Virus record (IMG/VR): IMGVR_UViG_3300045970_000743
Coordinates: 1-33,554 of that record
Strand: one strand, 5' to 3'
Origin: a virus
DNA length: 33,554 nt
Under the pieces are notes generated by a model, which did not search any database, was not told where the DNA came from, and saw only the letters and a list, made by a program, of their open reading frames with translations. A program made the translations under genes and the position numbers. Of the stretch, positions 24,450 to 33,029 are shown piece by piece (the stretch's first letter is position 1; each line of letters opens with the position of its first letter).

Positions 24450-25201
24450 CAGTAGCCCCTTGGGTAGAGTGCCGGACGACGCTGTGCTCGTCCGGTTAAG
24501 CTAAGCCCGGCATCGGACGGCGTCACGACCTGGGTCTGTTTGTTCAACGTCTTGATAGCCGTCTCCGCCTGCTCGAGGTTGGCGCGTGTGGTGTCTGAGA
24601 CCTGCTTGCCGAACTCAGGTGCGACCTCAACGGCGAGCTTCAACGTGAGGTACCGCTCATAGCCCTTCGGGAGGTTCAGGTCCGCCGTGAGGTCGGTGTA
24701 GGTGCTCAGCGGTGCCCACATCCAGAGCTCGATGGCGAACGCGTTCTGGGGGACCGGCCAGAGCCGAACGGTGCGAAGCGGGTAGGCACAGTCGTCGTAC
24801 AGCATCGTGGGCCAGGTGCTGCCGACGAACCGAAGGGGCTGCTGGGCGAACTGGGAGTAGTTAGCCAGCTTCAACCCGAAGAACTGCGTGCTGGAGGTTT
24901 GTCCGATGGAGCCGTCACCACCGATGGCCGGATAGAGCATCACGTTCGCAGTCTCGATGCGCATCGGGCGTGGAGTGTCCCAGTCGCCGCCTGGACCCAA
25001 GGTGTAGGCCTCTTTGTTCGCCGTGAGTAGGAACCGTAGGGGCGTGATGGTGAAGATGTTGCTCAGGGAGTTCGACAGGCTGTCCATCAAGGCGTTTAAG
25101 GCCTCGAGGCAGATCGCGGTGTCCTGCGCCTGTGGTGGCTCAGACGCGCCGATGACGTTCAGCTGACGTAGGGCGCCGGTGATGATGGACTGGATGGTCA
25201 T
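24449..25201 (-). CDS. head-tail connector, P22 gp4-like, 250 aa
   Basis: Full-length copy of the connector. ITGALRQLNVIGASEPPQA and CLEALNALMDSLSN at the N-terminus are the helical gp4/gp11-type signature. GPGGDWDTPRPMRIETA follows, then VRLWPVPQNAFAIELWMWAP and NLPKGYERYLTLKLAVEVAP. It would bind below the portal and receive the gp10-like hub. AAAGGACC precedes the start. Parts of this protein are duplicated in the next two genes upstream. Confidence 0.75.
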   Translation of the reverse strand: MTIQSIITGALRQLNVIGASEPPQAQDTAICLEALNALMDSLSNSLSNIFTITPLRFLLTANKEAYTLGPGGDWDTPRPMRIETANVMLYPAIGGDGSIGQTSSTQFFGLKLANYSQFAQQPLRFVGSTWPTMLYDDCAYPLRTVRLWPVPQNAFAIELWMWAPLSTYTDLTADLNLPKGYERYLTLKLAVEVAPEFGKQVSDTTRANLEQAETAIKTLNKQTQVVTPSDAGLSLTGRAQRRPALYPRGY

Positions 25202-25210
25202 ATTGGTCCT

Positions 25211-25984
25211 TTATCGTGTCTTGGCGCGAGGACTGAGCATCCACGCCCCAGAAAGGAAGTCGATCTTGTTGTACACCGTGCCTGTGCTGTTCAGGGACAG
25301 GGCGAGGTCGGAGGCGGGTGTCGTCAGCGCAACTCGGTTGATGGACTGCAAGGCCTCTTCAGCCTCCGCCTGGCTGGCAATGATGTCCGCCGAAGGTGGC
25401 TTGCCGAACAGGTCGCTGAGCTCAAGGGCGAGGGTGTAGGTCAACCAGCGCTCATAGCCACGTGGTAGGTTCAGCTCCTCGGTGGGTGAGGTGTAGATCC
25501 CAAGGGGCTCCCAGCACCAGAGCTCGACACCTACCGTGCGGTCCGTTGGGATAGGCCAGAACAACAGCTGTCGGTTCGGGTAACCGCCGTTGTCGAGCAT
25601 CACCTGAGGGATGGCGTTGGTGACACCTCGCTGTGGGATGCCGGCGTACTGCTCGTCGTTGACGGTCTCGATGTTGATGCTCACCGTACCTTCGCCGATG
25701 GAACCGGCCCTGGTGTTCGTGTTTGGTCTGATCGTGACTTGATGGAGGGCGTCGGTGGTCCCGATAGGTCCTGCTGCGCGCAGCATGATCGTGAGCACTC
25801 CGGGCGTCGTCGCGACCTTGACGGGTTCAGTTGCAGTCGAGGTCGTTCCATCGCTAAACGTCCAGACATACGTGGCGGTGTAGTTCTCGTTCACGGTGGT
25901 GGTGTTCAGGAGCTGGACTACATCACCAACTCGACAGGTAGCTGGTGTGAGGAACGCGGCGGTTGGTACACCTGGTGTGCTCAT
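25211..25984 (-). CDS. C-terminal half of a second gp4-like connector with Ig-like domain, 257 aa
   Basis: Residues about 1-95 form an Ig/PKD-like domain (PTAAFLTPATCRVGDVVQLL, YVWTFSDGTTSTATEPVKV). From about 105 it matches the second half of the intact connector: LLFWPIPTDRTVGVELWCWE and NLPRGYERWLTYTLALELSD. The N-terminal connector half is missing and is found in the gene just upstream. It has its own strong AAGGAG, so it is a separate protein rather than a frameshift product. It probably assembles with its partner half. Confidence 0.75.
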   Translation of the reverse strand: MSTPGVPTAAFLTPATCRVGDVVQLLNTTTVNENYTATYVWTFSDGTTSTATEPVKVATTPGVLTIMLRAAGPIGTTDALHQVTIRPNTNTRAGSIGEGTVSINIETVNDEQYAGIPQRGVTNAIPQVMLDNGGYPNRQLLFWPIPTDRTVGVELWCWEPLGIYTSPTEELNLPRGYERWLTYTLALELSDLFGKPPSADIIASQAEAEEALQSINRVALTTPASDLALSLNSTGTVYNKIDFLSGAWMLSPRAKTR

Positions 25985-25993
25985 CGTGTCTCC

Positions 25994-27082
25994 TTAGTAG
26001 GCGTAGGTGCCGACGCCACACATCGGCACGAACCCGATGTTGTTCGAGGTGTTCGAGTTGCTCACATAGACCCCGTTTACGTAGAACTGCACGGAGTAGC
26101 TGGAGTTTACGACCCCGACGACGTCACCGGCGACCAGCGGAGGTAGGGTAGACTGCACACCGCCGTAGCCGTAAACCGCGGCGGAGTACTGGTCGGTCGC
26201 GAGGTAGGACGACAGGGGTCCGCCAGCCATGGTGTTCGGGTCGTAGGGTGGACCGTAGGACTGGATGAAGATACCCGCTTGACACCAAGCCGTCGGGGTC
26301 TGCAGGAGCTTCATCTCGAACGCCCGACTGGTGCCGTCGTCGTCCCAAGTGGTGGTGGTCTTGAAGGTCGCGCCGTTCTGAACCCAACCGCTGTGTGGGA
26401 AGTCAGCTTGGTTGATGTACGCCAGGTTCGGTGCATAGAGCACACCACCGGTGGGCAGCGCAGTGCTGTCGAACTCACCGGCAACGTCGGTAAATGCCCC
26501 ATAGGCGGAGGCGTACTGCATCGTGGCGGCGGTCCCGTTGTACTGCCAGAGCCCGACGACCGGTGGGTCGGCTGGCTGCACATACCAGAGCTTGGTGTCC
26601 GTACCTGCGGAGTTTGCGACCGTCAGCGAGACGAGGTAGTTACCTGCAGTGGCGTAGGTGTGCGTTGGGTCTTGAGTGGTGGAGGTCGAGCCGTCGCCGA
26701 AGTCCCAGAGCCAACTTGTTGGGTTGAAGGTGCTTGCATCAACGAATGCAATAGTCAGGTCGGTGCGGGTCGAGGTGAAGTTAGCGGTTGGTGACGTCAC
26801 GATGTCCGGTGAGAGCAAGACCCGGCTGAGTTCAAGCCGCATTGGGCGCTCAGTTACCCAGTCACCCGTCGGACCGAGATCGTAGCTGTACTGGTTGTTC
26901 TCAAACAGGAACACCAGTGGAACCCGCTTGAAGATATTCGTCAACTCGTTAGACCGGCTGTCTAACAAGGCGTTCAGTCGCTCCTGCGCCTGCTCGACGT
27001 CGACGGCGGTCGGGACCTCATTGACCCCGATGACGTTCAACTTGCGTAGGGCGGCGGCTGTGATGGACTGAATGGTAGCCAT
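25994..27082 (-). CDS. N-terminal half of a second gp4-like connector with PKD and SPRY-like domains, 362 aa
   Basis: ATG 27082 (GGAGAG upstream) preferred over 27103. Residues 1-95 match the first half of the intact connector (LRKLNVIGVNEVPTAVDVEQ, GPTGDWVTERPMRLELSR). A PKD/Ig-like domain follows at about 110-165 (SWLWDFGDGST, HTYATAGNYLVSLTV). The rest ends in a SPRY/lectin-like fold (LVAGDVVGVV, VQFYVNGVYV). The Ig and SPRY-like parts probably face outward and bind surfaces. The second connector half is in the next gene. Confidence 0.75.
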   Translation of the reverse strand: MATIQSITAAALRKLNVIGVNEVPTAVDVEQAQERLNALLDSRSNELTNIFKRVPLVFLFENNQYSYDLGPTGDWVTERPMRLELSRVLLSPDIVTSPTANFTSTRTDLTIAFVDASTFNPTSWLWDFGDGSTSTTQDPTHTYATAGNYLVSLTVANSAGTDTKLWYVQPADPPVVGLWQYNGTAATMQYASAYGAFTDVAGEFDSTALPTGGVLYAPNLAYINQADFPHSGWVQNGATFKTTTTWDDDGTSRAFEMKLLQTPTAWCQAGIFIQSYGPPYDPNTMAGGPLSSYLATDQYSAAVYGYGGVQSTLPPLVAGDVVGVVNSSYSVQFYVNGVYVSNSNTSNNIGFVPMCGVGTYAY

Positions 27083-27104
27083 AACTCTCCATAGAAACGG
27101 CAAA

Positions 27105-27128
27105 GGGTCAAGCGGTTAGGCTTGACCC
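27105..27128 (-). terminator. hairpin terminator or attenuator after head genes
   Basis: Perfect 9-bp stem GGGTCAAGC / GCTTGACCC with a 6-nt loop, followed on the minus strand by TTTGCCGTTT. The T content is moderate, so partial termination is more likely than complete. Confidence 0.55.
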
Positions 27129-27165
27129 CATCGAGGTAGAGGACCCAACGATGTGGCCCGTTGGC

Positions 27166-27378
27166 TTAAGCCGAGATCAGACCGAGGGCGGTCAGGGCGG
27201 TCAGGAGAGTGGCGAGGTCGGTAACGCCGGTTGGCTTCAGGACCGGGGTGGTGCCGAAGAACCCGATGTTGCCGGTAGACGAGGCGACCATGACGTCCGG
27301 ACCAACGAACTGGAAGTTCGCGGTCGTAACGGTGGATGGCGTGCTTGTCTGTGAGGACTGCGTGGTGAATGTGCTCAT
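27166..27378 (-). CDS. small head decoration/head-fibre protein, 70 aa
   Basis: AAGGAAAC precedes the ATG. The segment GNIGFFGTTPVLKPTGVTDL and the following LTALTALGLI match the C-terminal trimerisation-type motif of phage head-fibre and decoration proteins. It lies directly after the coat gene between two hairpin terminators. Likely binds the capsid surface. Confidence 0.6.
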   Translation of the reverse strand: MSTFTTQSSQTSTPSTVTTANFQFVGPDVMVASSTGNIGFFGTTPVLKPTGVTDLATLLTALTALGLISA

Positions 27379-27408
27379 GATGTTTCCTTATGTTTGTTCA
27401 GGTCAGGC

Positions 27409-27430
27409 AAAGGAGGCCGAAGCCTCCTTT
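27409..27430 (-). terminator. UUCG-loop terminator after the coat gene
   Basis: Minus-strand stem AAAGGAGGC / GCCTCCTTT, 9 bp, closed by a C(UUCG)G tetraloop. It starts 3 nt after the coat stop and its last arm ends in UUU. It may stabilise the coat mRNA as well as partly end transcription. Confidence 0.7.
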
Positions 27431-27433
27431 CGC

Positions 27434-28708
27434 TCAACCGTAGTAGACCTTGGTGGACAACTGGGGATACAGGGGTGCCCAACCGCCGAGCACGTCGTAA
27501 CGCAGCTTGTACGCACGGGTGTCGATGTCGAACTGCAGGGCGCAGTAAACGGAGAGGCCGAGTTCCGGCAGCGAGGCGACGAAGAAGTCAGCACCACCGT
27601 TGGAAGCACCACCGCCAACTTGACCAGCACCCGATGGGGAGATGTCAGCCGTTGCGAAGATGATGGCGTCCTTGGCGAAGGCCAGACCGGTCTTGCCGGT
27701 CGTACCCGTGGCGCCGAGCACCGTGATGAGGGCGTTGTCCGGGATGGCGATGGAGATGTTCGAACGTGGGTCACCAGGAGCGATGACCTCAGGAGAGATC
27801 GCGACCGTGGAGTTACCGGCGCCGTCGGTAACGGTAGCGGCGGTCACGCTGAACTGCTTGGCGTAGCCGAGGTCCTGCTTGGTCTCAGGGTTGACGGCGT
27901 TGACACCGGCGATGGTGAACACCGTGCCGACTGCGAGGGTCGTGGTCGTTGCGGTCCAGCCGTCGGTGATCAGCGAGGAGCCCGACTGCGATGCGCCGTT
28001 GACGCGCGGGGTGCCACCGTAGGTCGATGCGGCGGTAACCAAGGGCTGCGTCGTCACGAACCAATCCATGCCGCTGAAGCCGGAGATGTGTCCGGACTTC
28101 TGGATGTCGGAGATCAACACCTGCGGGTTGAACTGGTTGGTCGTGTAGGTGTAGCCGAGGTTCTCGAACGAAGGCGGCGTAGCCATCGCCCACTGCTCAC
28201 CCATCGGTGCCAGGTTTTCCGTGAGGACCTGACGGGCGGAGCCGATCAGACCTTGGAAGCCGGCGTTGCTGGTGATCGCGGTGCCTGGGGTGCCAACGGC
28301 GTTCGGGGTGTACTGCATCAGCTTCGTGAAGCCGCGCTGCGTGATCTCAGCGGACATCCGACGCATTGCCGGCTGACCGTAGCGAACCATGAAGTCGTCG
28401 ACCGACAGGTTCAAGTCGACCATGTCGAGGAACATGTGCTGCTTGTAGTTGTCCGTCAGGGCGACCGGCACGGTCTTGTCCGTCAGGGCTTGACCTTCGA
28501 ACTGTGAGCTTGAGAGGTTCGTGGTGCCGTTGAACTGACCAGGCAGGCGGGCGTTGGTGATTTCACCGATCTTGGCGCCGGTCTTGCCGAAGCGCCTGTC
28601 ATAGTCGCGGTTGACGCGGGGCAGAAGACCGTTGATGTTGTACAGGTATTCGGCGCTGGAGAACGTAACGTCTCCGAGGACCTTCAGAATGCTTGATGGG
28701 GCTGCCAT
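27434..28708 (-). CDS. major capsid protein, P22 coat-like, 424 aa
   Basis: Close in length to P22 gp5 (430 aa). It lies after portal and scaffold, with AAGGAGCC ahead of the ATG. The N-terminal part (NRDYDRRFGKTGAKIGEITN, ALTDNYKQHMFLDMVDL) and the C-terminal KLRYDVLGGWAPLYPQLS resemble the P22 coat family. A telokin/Ig-like insertion domain is probably in the middle (about 220-310). Forms the icosahedral shell. Confidence 0.8.
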   Translation of the reverse strand: MAAPSSILKVLGDVTFSSAEYLYNINGLLPRVNRDYDRRFGKTGAKIGEITNARLPGQFNGTTNLSSSQFEGQALTDKTVPVALTDNYKQHMFLDMVDLNLSVDDFMVRYGQPAMRRMSAEITQRGFTKLMQYTPNAVGTPGTAITSNAGFQGLIGSARQVLTENLAPMGEQWAMATPPSFENLGYTYTTNQFNPQVLISDIQKSGHISGFSGMDWFVTTQPLVTAASTYGGTPRVNGASQSGSSLITDGWTATTTTLAVGTVFTIAGVNAVNPETKQDLGYAKQFSVTAATVTDGAGNSTVAISPEVIAPGDPRSNISIAIPDNALITVLGATGTTGKTGLAFAKDAIIFATADISPSGAGQVGGGASNGGADFFVASLPELGLSVYCALQFDIDTRAYKLRYDVLGGWAPLYPQLSTKVYYG

Positions 28709-28741
28709 GATGGCTCCTTAGATGTAGATTGACTTGCCTAT

Positions 28742-29518
28742 TTAGGCGCTCTTGGTCTTTGCAGTGGACTTCTGTGCTTCCTTGGCGGCCTTCCAGGCGG
28801 CATAACCACCTGCTCGAGCTGCGGCATCAGGGTCCGACATAATGACCGGTGTTCCTTTGACATCCGTCAGCTTCGTCGGCGCCTTGGTGACCTTGTTGGT
28901 CGGCGCTTTCTTGGCTTCCAGCTTGTCTTCTAACTTTCCGAGTTCAGCCAGACGACGGGTCTGGGACAGCTTGTTCAGACGTTCAAGTTCCTCGACGTTC
29001 AGCCCGAGGTACTGCGTAAGCTGCGGTCCGAGTTCGCTTTCCTTGATGAAGTGAACCGTGTCGGGTGAGATCTTCACACCTTGTAGGTTCTCCATTGCCT
29101 CGTCCCAATCTTGAAGATTAGGCTTAGCTGCTTGCAGTCGACGTTCATATGCCGCCTGCAGGTTCTCATCATAGGTAGTGGACTTCAGCTTCGCAACCAG
29201 CTGGGCTTCCTTCCACTCATCTCGGGCTTCCATCCACTCCTCAAGGGTGTCGAAGTTCTCCTTTAGCGGCTTCTCGGTCGACTTCTCGGTCGAGGTGTCA
29301 ATCATCGCCTTCAGGCGGTTGATCTCCTCTTCCTGCCGACGGAGCGTCTCGCCGAAGCGTCGTTCCATCCTCTCGGTGCGGCTCAACCGCTTCCGTTCCT
29401 CTTCACCCTTGTCCTCGGCGGGTGCCTCGACTTCGGGTTCGGGGTTCAAACCTTGCTCGTCTTGTGTCTTGATGGCCTCATCCAACTCAGTTGGGTTGCC
29501 TTCTGTCTGCGTCGTCAT
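28742..29518 (-). CDS. scaffolding protein, 258 aa
   Basis: Highly charged and helical: Glu-rich N-terminus, coiled coil near 45-75 (RTERMERRFGETLRRQEEEI), and a basic Lys/Ala-rich C-terminus (AWKAAKEAQKSTAKTKSA), the usual coat-binding end of scaffolds. It lies between portal and coat as in P22. ACGGAG is upstream. Expected to direct procapsid assembly and then leave. Confidence 0.75.
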   Translation of the reverse strand: MTTQTEGNPTELDEAIKTQDEQGLNPEPEVEAPAEDKGEEERKRLSRTERMERRFGETLRRQEEEINRLKAMIDTSTEKSTEKPLKENFDTLEEWMEARDEWKEAQLVAKLKSTTYDENLQAAYERRLQAAKPNLQDWDEAMENLQGVKISPDTVHFIKESELGPQLTQYLGLNVEELERLNKLSQTRRLAELGKLEDKLEAKKAPTNKVTKAPTKLTDVKGTPVIMSDPDAAARAGGYAAWKAAKEAQKSTAKTKSA

Positions 29519-29585
29519 GCAATCTACTCCGTTGCGTGGGAAGGTGCTTCAGCACCAGGTGGTTTATTTATGTGGCGGGGGTGGT

Positions 29586-31739
29586 TCAATCCAGCTTTCC
29601 ACCGATATCGGAGGTGTTTGGCATGTCGATACCACTCAGCGAAATATCGACGTCCTCCGAGGTTAGTTCCTTCTCGGGCTTGCCGGCTTCATTGACCTCA
29701 TGTGCGGCCAGCAGGGACTTCATCTCCAGCTCCTGTCGAGCAAGAGCTAACTTCTCGTGTTCGAGCTGCAGCTTCATCACCGTCAAGTGTGCCTCGACCT
29801 CGGCGACTTGGTCATCCAGCTTCAGCTGCGCCATCTTCTCGGTGTGCGTCATGTCCGCCTTCGTCAGCTCAAGCGCGGACTGGTCCTTTAGGGTTTTGTT
29901 CTCCAGCTCAAGCTCCTGCAGCTTCATGCCTTGCTGCTCGCCGGCTTGCATCGCCTGGGCCAGTTGTCCCTTCAGAGCCTGCACCTGGGCACGCGGTGCC
30001 AGGTCGGTGTCGCCGGTCTCAGTGGCGGCGAGTACAGCAGGTGGCAGCATCGCCTTGAAGCGGGCGGCAACGTCCTTCGAGATTGGGCTCTCGACCTGAG
30101 ATGCCACGAGGTCGGCGACGTTCGGGCGCATGTTCTCGGGCAGGGCGGACAGGATCTGCATGATCGCGTTGAAGCCCTCCTCCCGCTTCGAGGCAAACGC
30201 CGGACCGGTGCTGATGCTGACGGTGTAGTCGCCTTTCGAGAGGTCGTACCGGTAGTCATTGCTCGGGGAGTTCAACTGGACGATCTGCTCCTCTTCGTTG
30301 GACTTCACGATGCGCTGCACCCGGTCGGTGTCGTAGAACGTCGGGATGAGGTGGTTGATCTCTCGACCAAGGGCGCGTAGGGTGGTAAAGAAGTGGTCGA
30401 TGTAGATGAAGGTGCTGCGGGAACCTTGCTCGACCTGACCTTGTTGGGCGACGCCGCTGAGGTCTTGTGGGTTCTGACCGAAGCTGGATGGGTTTAAGCC
30501 GGTCACGAGCTGTAGGGCGCTGTAGGACTGGTCTCGGGCGTTGGCAAGGGCGGTGAAGCTCTCCATGTTCAACCCTGGCGACCGGAACGGAGGTGGTGCT
30601 GAGCTGTCGGCGGTGTAGGTCAGCACCGAGATGTTCAGCACGTTGCTGTTCGCCCAGTTCGTGGCGTCGTCACCGTCGCCGAGCTGCTTCTTCGTCATCA
30701 CCCAGGAGTTCTTCGGTGCCTGGTCCAGCATCTCCATCTGCTTAGAGACGGCGAAGTTGTACTGGCGCTGGGCGTCAATCATCGAGCGAATGGCACCGCG
30801 GATCTGGCGCTGACCACCCACGTAGAACGTCTCGCCGCTGACCTTGAAGATCGGGAGACGGGTGCCTGGCCACTCCATCGTGTCCAGGACCTCGAAGGCG
30901 GTCAGGGTGTGTGCCTTGATGGTCGTCTTGAACGAGTTCCGGACTTTCTTGACGACGTGCTGCAGAGGGTCGGGCTTCGTGTCCAGGGTGACGTCGGGCT
31001 TCATCGGGTCCAGGAGGTCTTGACAGAGGTACAGCTTCGTCGGGGTCAAGACCTTGCGCCAGTACTCGGCGACCCGAATGGTGTGCTCATTCACCCAGGC
31101 ATTGGGAAGACTGAGGCGGTTGAAGCCGCGTCCTTGAAGCATGTCCTCCAGCTTCGACTTCGGGTACTGCCGACGGAACACCGAGGTCGGGACGTCCTTG
31201 ATGATGAACCCAAACTCGGCATCTTCACCCGTCAGGTCCTCGTGGGCTGGGTCGAGGAAGATCATCTCGGGGTTGGAGACGCCCTTGATGCGCATGTCCT
31301 GGTCGAACCCGTCCTCCTTGACGTACTCCCCGGTGAGCAGGAGGTAGCCTTCGCCCGCCGCGGTCGCGTAGAAGATCGACGTGTTGTACGCTGTTTTGGC
31401 ATCGGACTTGTCCTCGATGTCACGCACGATGCCACCACGAACCTCGGCGATCTCCTCGTCGGCTCCATCGCCGTTGCAGACCACCTTGATGGCGGCGTTT
31501 TTCTGCTGCGCCTCAGCGATGACCTGCTGGACGAACGGCGTCAGGAGGTTTACCTTCAGGGCGTAGGGGTCCTGGTTGTTCCCAGGGAGCTGGTTACCGG
31601 CGAGGAAGTCCAGGTCCTGACGGGCCAGCTGCCGGTGCTCGCGACAGGCGGAACTTGCGTGGTCGAACTGCTCCAAGGCGACCTTGATGAGGTCCTCGTC
31701 GGACAGGTTCGCATCGGAGGAGGAGAGGGTAACGTCCAT
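29586..31739 (-). CDS. portal protein, P22-like, 717 aa
   Basis: Nearly the length of P22 gp1 (725 aa). It has the family's N-terminal REHRQLARQDLDFLAGNQLP, NLLTPFVQQVIAEAQQ and the DP-rich GVSNPEMIFLDPAHEDLTGE block. The C-terminal 120 residues are a long helical stretch (e.g. QLKLDDQVAEVEAHLTVMKL), like the P22 barrel. It forms the dodecameric DNA channel and the docking site of terminase. AAAGGACA precedes the ATG, and it follows terL by 9 nt. Confidence 0.85.
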   Translation of the reverse strand: MDVTLSSSDANLSDEDLIKVALEQFDHASSACREHRQLARQDLDFLAGNQLPGNNQDPYALKVNLLTPFVQQVIAEAQQKNAAIKVVCNGDGADEEIAEVRGGIVRDIEDKSDAKTAYNTSIFYATAAGEGYLLLTGEYVKEDGFDQDMRIKGVSNPEMIFLDPAHEDLTGEDAEFGFIIKDVPTSVFRRQYPKSKLEDMLQGRGFNRLSLPNAWVNEHTIRVAEYWRKVLTPTKLYLCQDLLDPMKPDVTLDTKPDPLQHVVKKVRNSFKTTIKAHTLTAFEVLDTMEWPGTRLPIFKVSGETFYVGGQRQIRGAIRSMIDAQRQYNFAVSKQMEMLDQAPKNSWVMTKKQLGDGDDATNWANSNVLNISVLTYTADSSAPPPFRSPGLNMESFTALANARDQSYSALQLVTGLNPSSFGQNPQDLSGVAQQGQVEQGSRSTFIYIDHFFTTLRALGREINHLIPTFYDTDRVQRIVKSNEEEQIVQLNSPSNDYRYDLSKGDYTVSISTGPAFASKREEGFNAIMQILSALPENMRPNVADLVASQVESPISKDVAARFKAMLPPAVLAATETGDTDLAPRAQVQALKGQLAQAMQAGEQQGMKLQELELENKTLKDQSALELTKADMTHTEKMAQLKLDDQVAEVEAHLTVMKLQLEHEKLALARQELEMKSLLAAHEVNEAGKPEKELTSEDVDISLSGIDMPNTSDIGGKLD

Positions 31740-31748
31740 GGGTGTCCT

Positions 31749-33029
31749 TTAAAATACCGGTCTCGCGGTTGGGCGCCCGGTGAATGCTTTATTTAGCGCG
31801 TGTTGTGTGATCGCGATATCTCTCGTCATCACGGCGTAGCGCCAGGCGTCGGCACGGTGGTCGTTCTCTTTCTTGACCTTGCCTTTCTCATCCCGCTGGT
31901 AGCCCTTGATGTCCTTCAAGAGACCGGTGCAGGAGCTGAACACCTTCAGGCGACCGGTTGAGAGCATCTCCCAGATGGTGTAGAGCCCAGCTTCAACCGC
32001 GTTGACGGCATTTACAAGGTCCAGCCCGAGCTCGACGTAGAGCTCCTTCAGTTTCTCGCCGTCTTTCTGTGAGCCGGCGTTAGATGCGGGGTCGACGGCC
32101 CCTGGGATCCACTCGCCCTTGGCTTTGATGCCGGCGGCGTGGATGGAGGGCTCAGCGCCTTCTCGGTAGTACTCAGCGTAGGTCCAGATCTGGCCACCGT
32201 CTGGGTCGATGGCGAGCCAGACCGCAGCTGTTTTGTTCCCGACGTCCATCCCGTAGCAGCGCGTCCAGTGCTTGGGAATGGGCTGTGGCTCGATGACGAA
32301 GTCACTCTCAGGGACTGGGTAGATCGCACCGGCACCAAGGGATGGGATACCGTAGATACGTGCATCACGCAGGAAGGGCGGTGTCGTTGCGGCCAGCTTG
32401 TCAATCATCTCCGTGGAGAGGTGAGGCACGTCATACATGGAGCAGCGCACCACGTAGCGACCACTGCCAACGTCGCCCTCAACGAACGTCCCATCGACGC
32501 TGAACGACTGGATGACCTCAGTCGTGCCCTTCAAGGGTGTGAAGCTGTACATCATGATGCCGTTGCGAACCAGCAACCGGACCTGGCACTCGTTGAACAC
32601 GTCGAACGGGATCTCCTCGTCCACCCAGACGATGTCTAGTGTAGCCGCCTGAAATGCCTCTCGACCTTGCTCACCTGACTTCAGGGAGACCGTGCTGTAG
32701 CCGCCGTTCCTGCTGAGGACCCGGAAGGCGTTGATGGGTGTCGAGGCGCGCTTGGCGTCGGTGAGGGTGCCGAGGTCCAGCTTGTCCATCGGGATGAGCC
32801 CAGTCCCAAAGGCGTTGACCTGCCCAAGCAGCAGGGGTTGAATGGTCTGACGGACCAGCTCAGCGGTCCTGCCAACGATCCAGACGTTGACTGGGCCATC
32901 AAAGCGGCGACCTCTCCAGTCCGGGTGGTAGTCACCAGTGAGGTGCATGACCAGCTCGCAGGCAGATGCAAGGGATTTATCTATTACCCCCAAGAGCGCA
33001 GTTGGCGCAGGCTCTTGGGGGTCAAGCAC
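31749..33029 (-). CDS. terL: terminase large subunit, main part (interrupted gene)
   Basis: Carries most of the packaging motor. DIVWVDEE (about 132-139 of this reading) is Walker B with the catalytic Glu, and SFTPLKG the coupling motif. CYGMDVGNKTAAVWLAIDPD and ENDHRADAWRYAVM are the RNase-H-like nuclease motifs. The frame opens at GTG 33029, but its first 17 codons are the inserted hairpin; terminase sequence begins at the P-loop Lys (33...KSLASACELVMHLTG, codon at 32976-32978). The P-loop glycines are in the upstream reading frame (33022-33207). Joined at Gly60-Lys, the two give about 469 residues, a normal TerL size. Confidence 0.85.
   Translation of the reverse strand: MLDPQEPAPTALLGVIDKSLASACELVMHLTGDYHPDWRGRRFDGPVNVWIVGRTAELVRQTIQPLLLGQVNAFGTGLIPMDKLDLGTLTDAKRASTPINAFRVLSRNGGYSTVSLKSGEQGREAFQAATLDIVWVDEEIPFDVFNECQVRLLVRNGIMMYSFTPLKGTTEVIQSFSVDGTFVEGDVGSGRYVVRCSMYDVPHLSTEMIDKLAATTPPFLRDARIYGIPSLGAGAIYPVPESDFVIEPQPIPKHWTRCYGMDVGNKTAAVWLAIDPDGGQIWTYAEYYREGAEPSIHAAGIKAKGEWIPGAVDPASNAGSQKDGEKLKELYVELGLDLVNAVNAVEAGLYTIWEMLSTGRLKVFSSCTGLLKDIKGYQRDEKGKVKKENDHRADAWRYAVMTRDIAITQHALNKAFTGRPTARPVF
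32979..33027 (-). other. 49-nt hairpin insert in terL, candidate translational bypass element
   Basis: Lies between codons GGT (Gly60) and AAA (Lys) of the Walker A motif. It contains TGA two codons after GGT and is not a multiple of three. A perfect 12-bp inverted repeat (ACCCCCAAGAGC at 32986-32997 on the plus strand, complement at 33011-33022) encloses a 13-nt loop. On the mRNA, GGGGG stands 5 nt before the last codon of the insert (GAU). The borders are similar: TAGGT before the insert, TAGAT at its end. Confidence 0.7.

Noticed and set aside
27209-28507. 432-codon plus-strand frame opposite the coat gene
   Set aside because: Antisense to a clear P22-like coat; low-complexity Val/Gly/Arg composition typical of a shadow frame and no ribosome site.
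29543-29556. Terminator between portal and scaffold genes
   Set aside because: Only a 6-bp GGTGCT/AGCACC stem with a 2-nt loop and no U-tract; too weak to claim.
30909-31796. 295-codon plus-strand frame opposite the portal and terL end
   Set aside because: Antisense to the portal gene; composition mirrors its codon bias and no promoter or ribosome site is visible.
31749-33029. Independent start of TerL at GTG 33029
   Set aside because: The reading is open, but its product lacks the P-loop glycines and its first 17 residues come from the hairpin; there is no good ribosome site. Kept only as an alternative.
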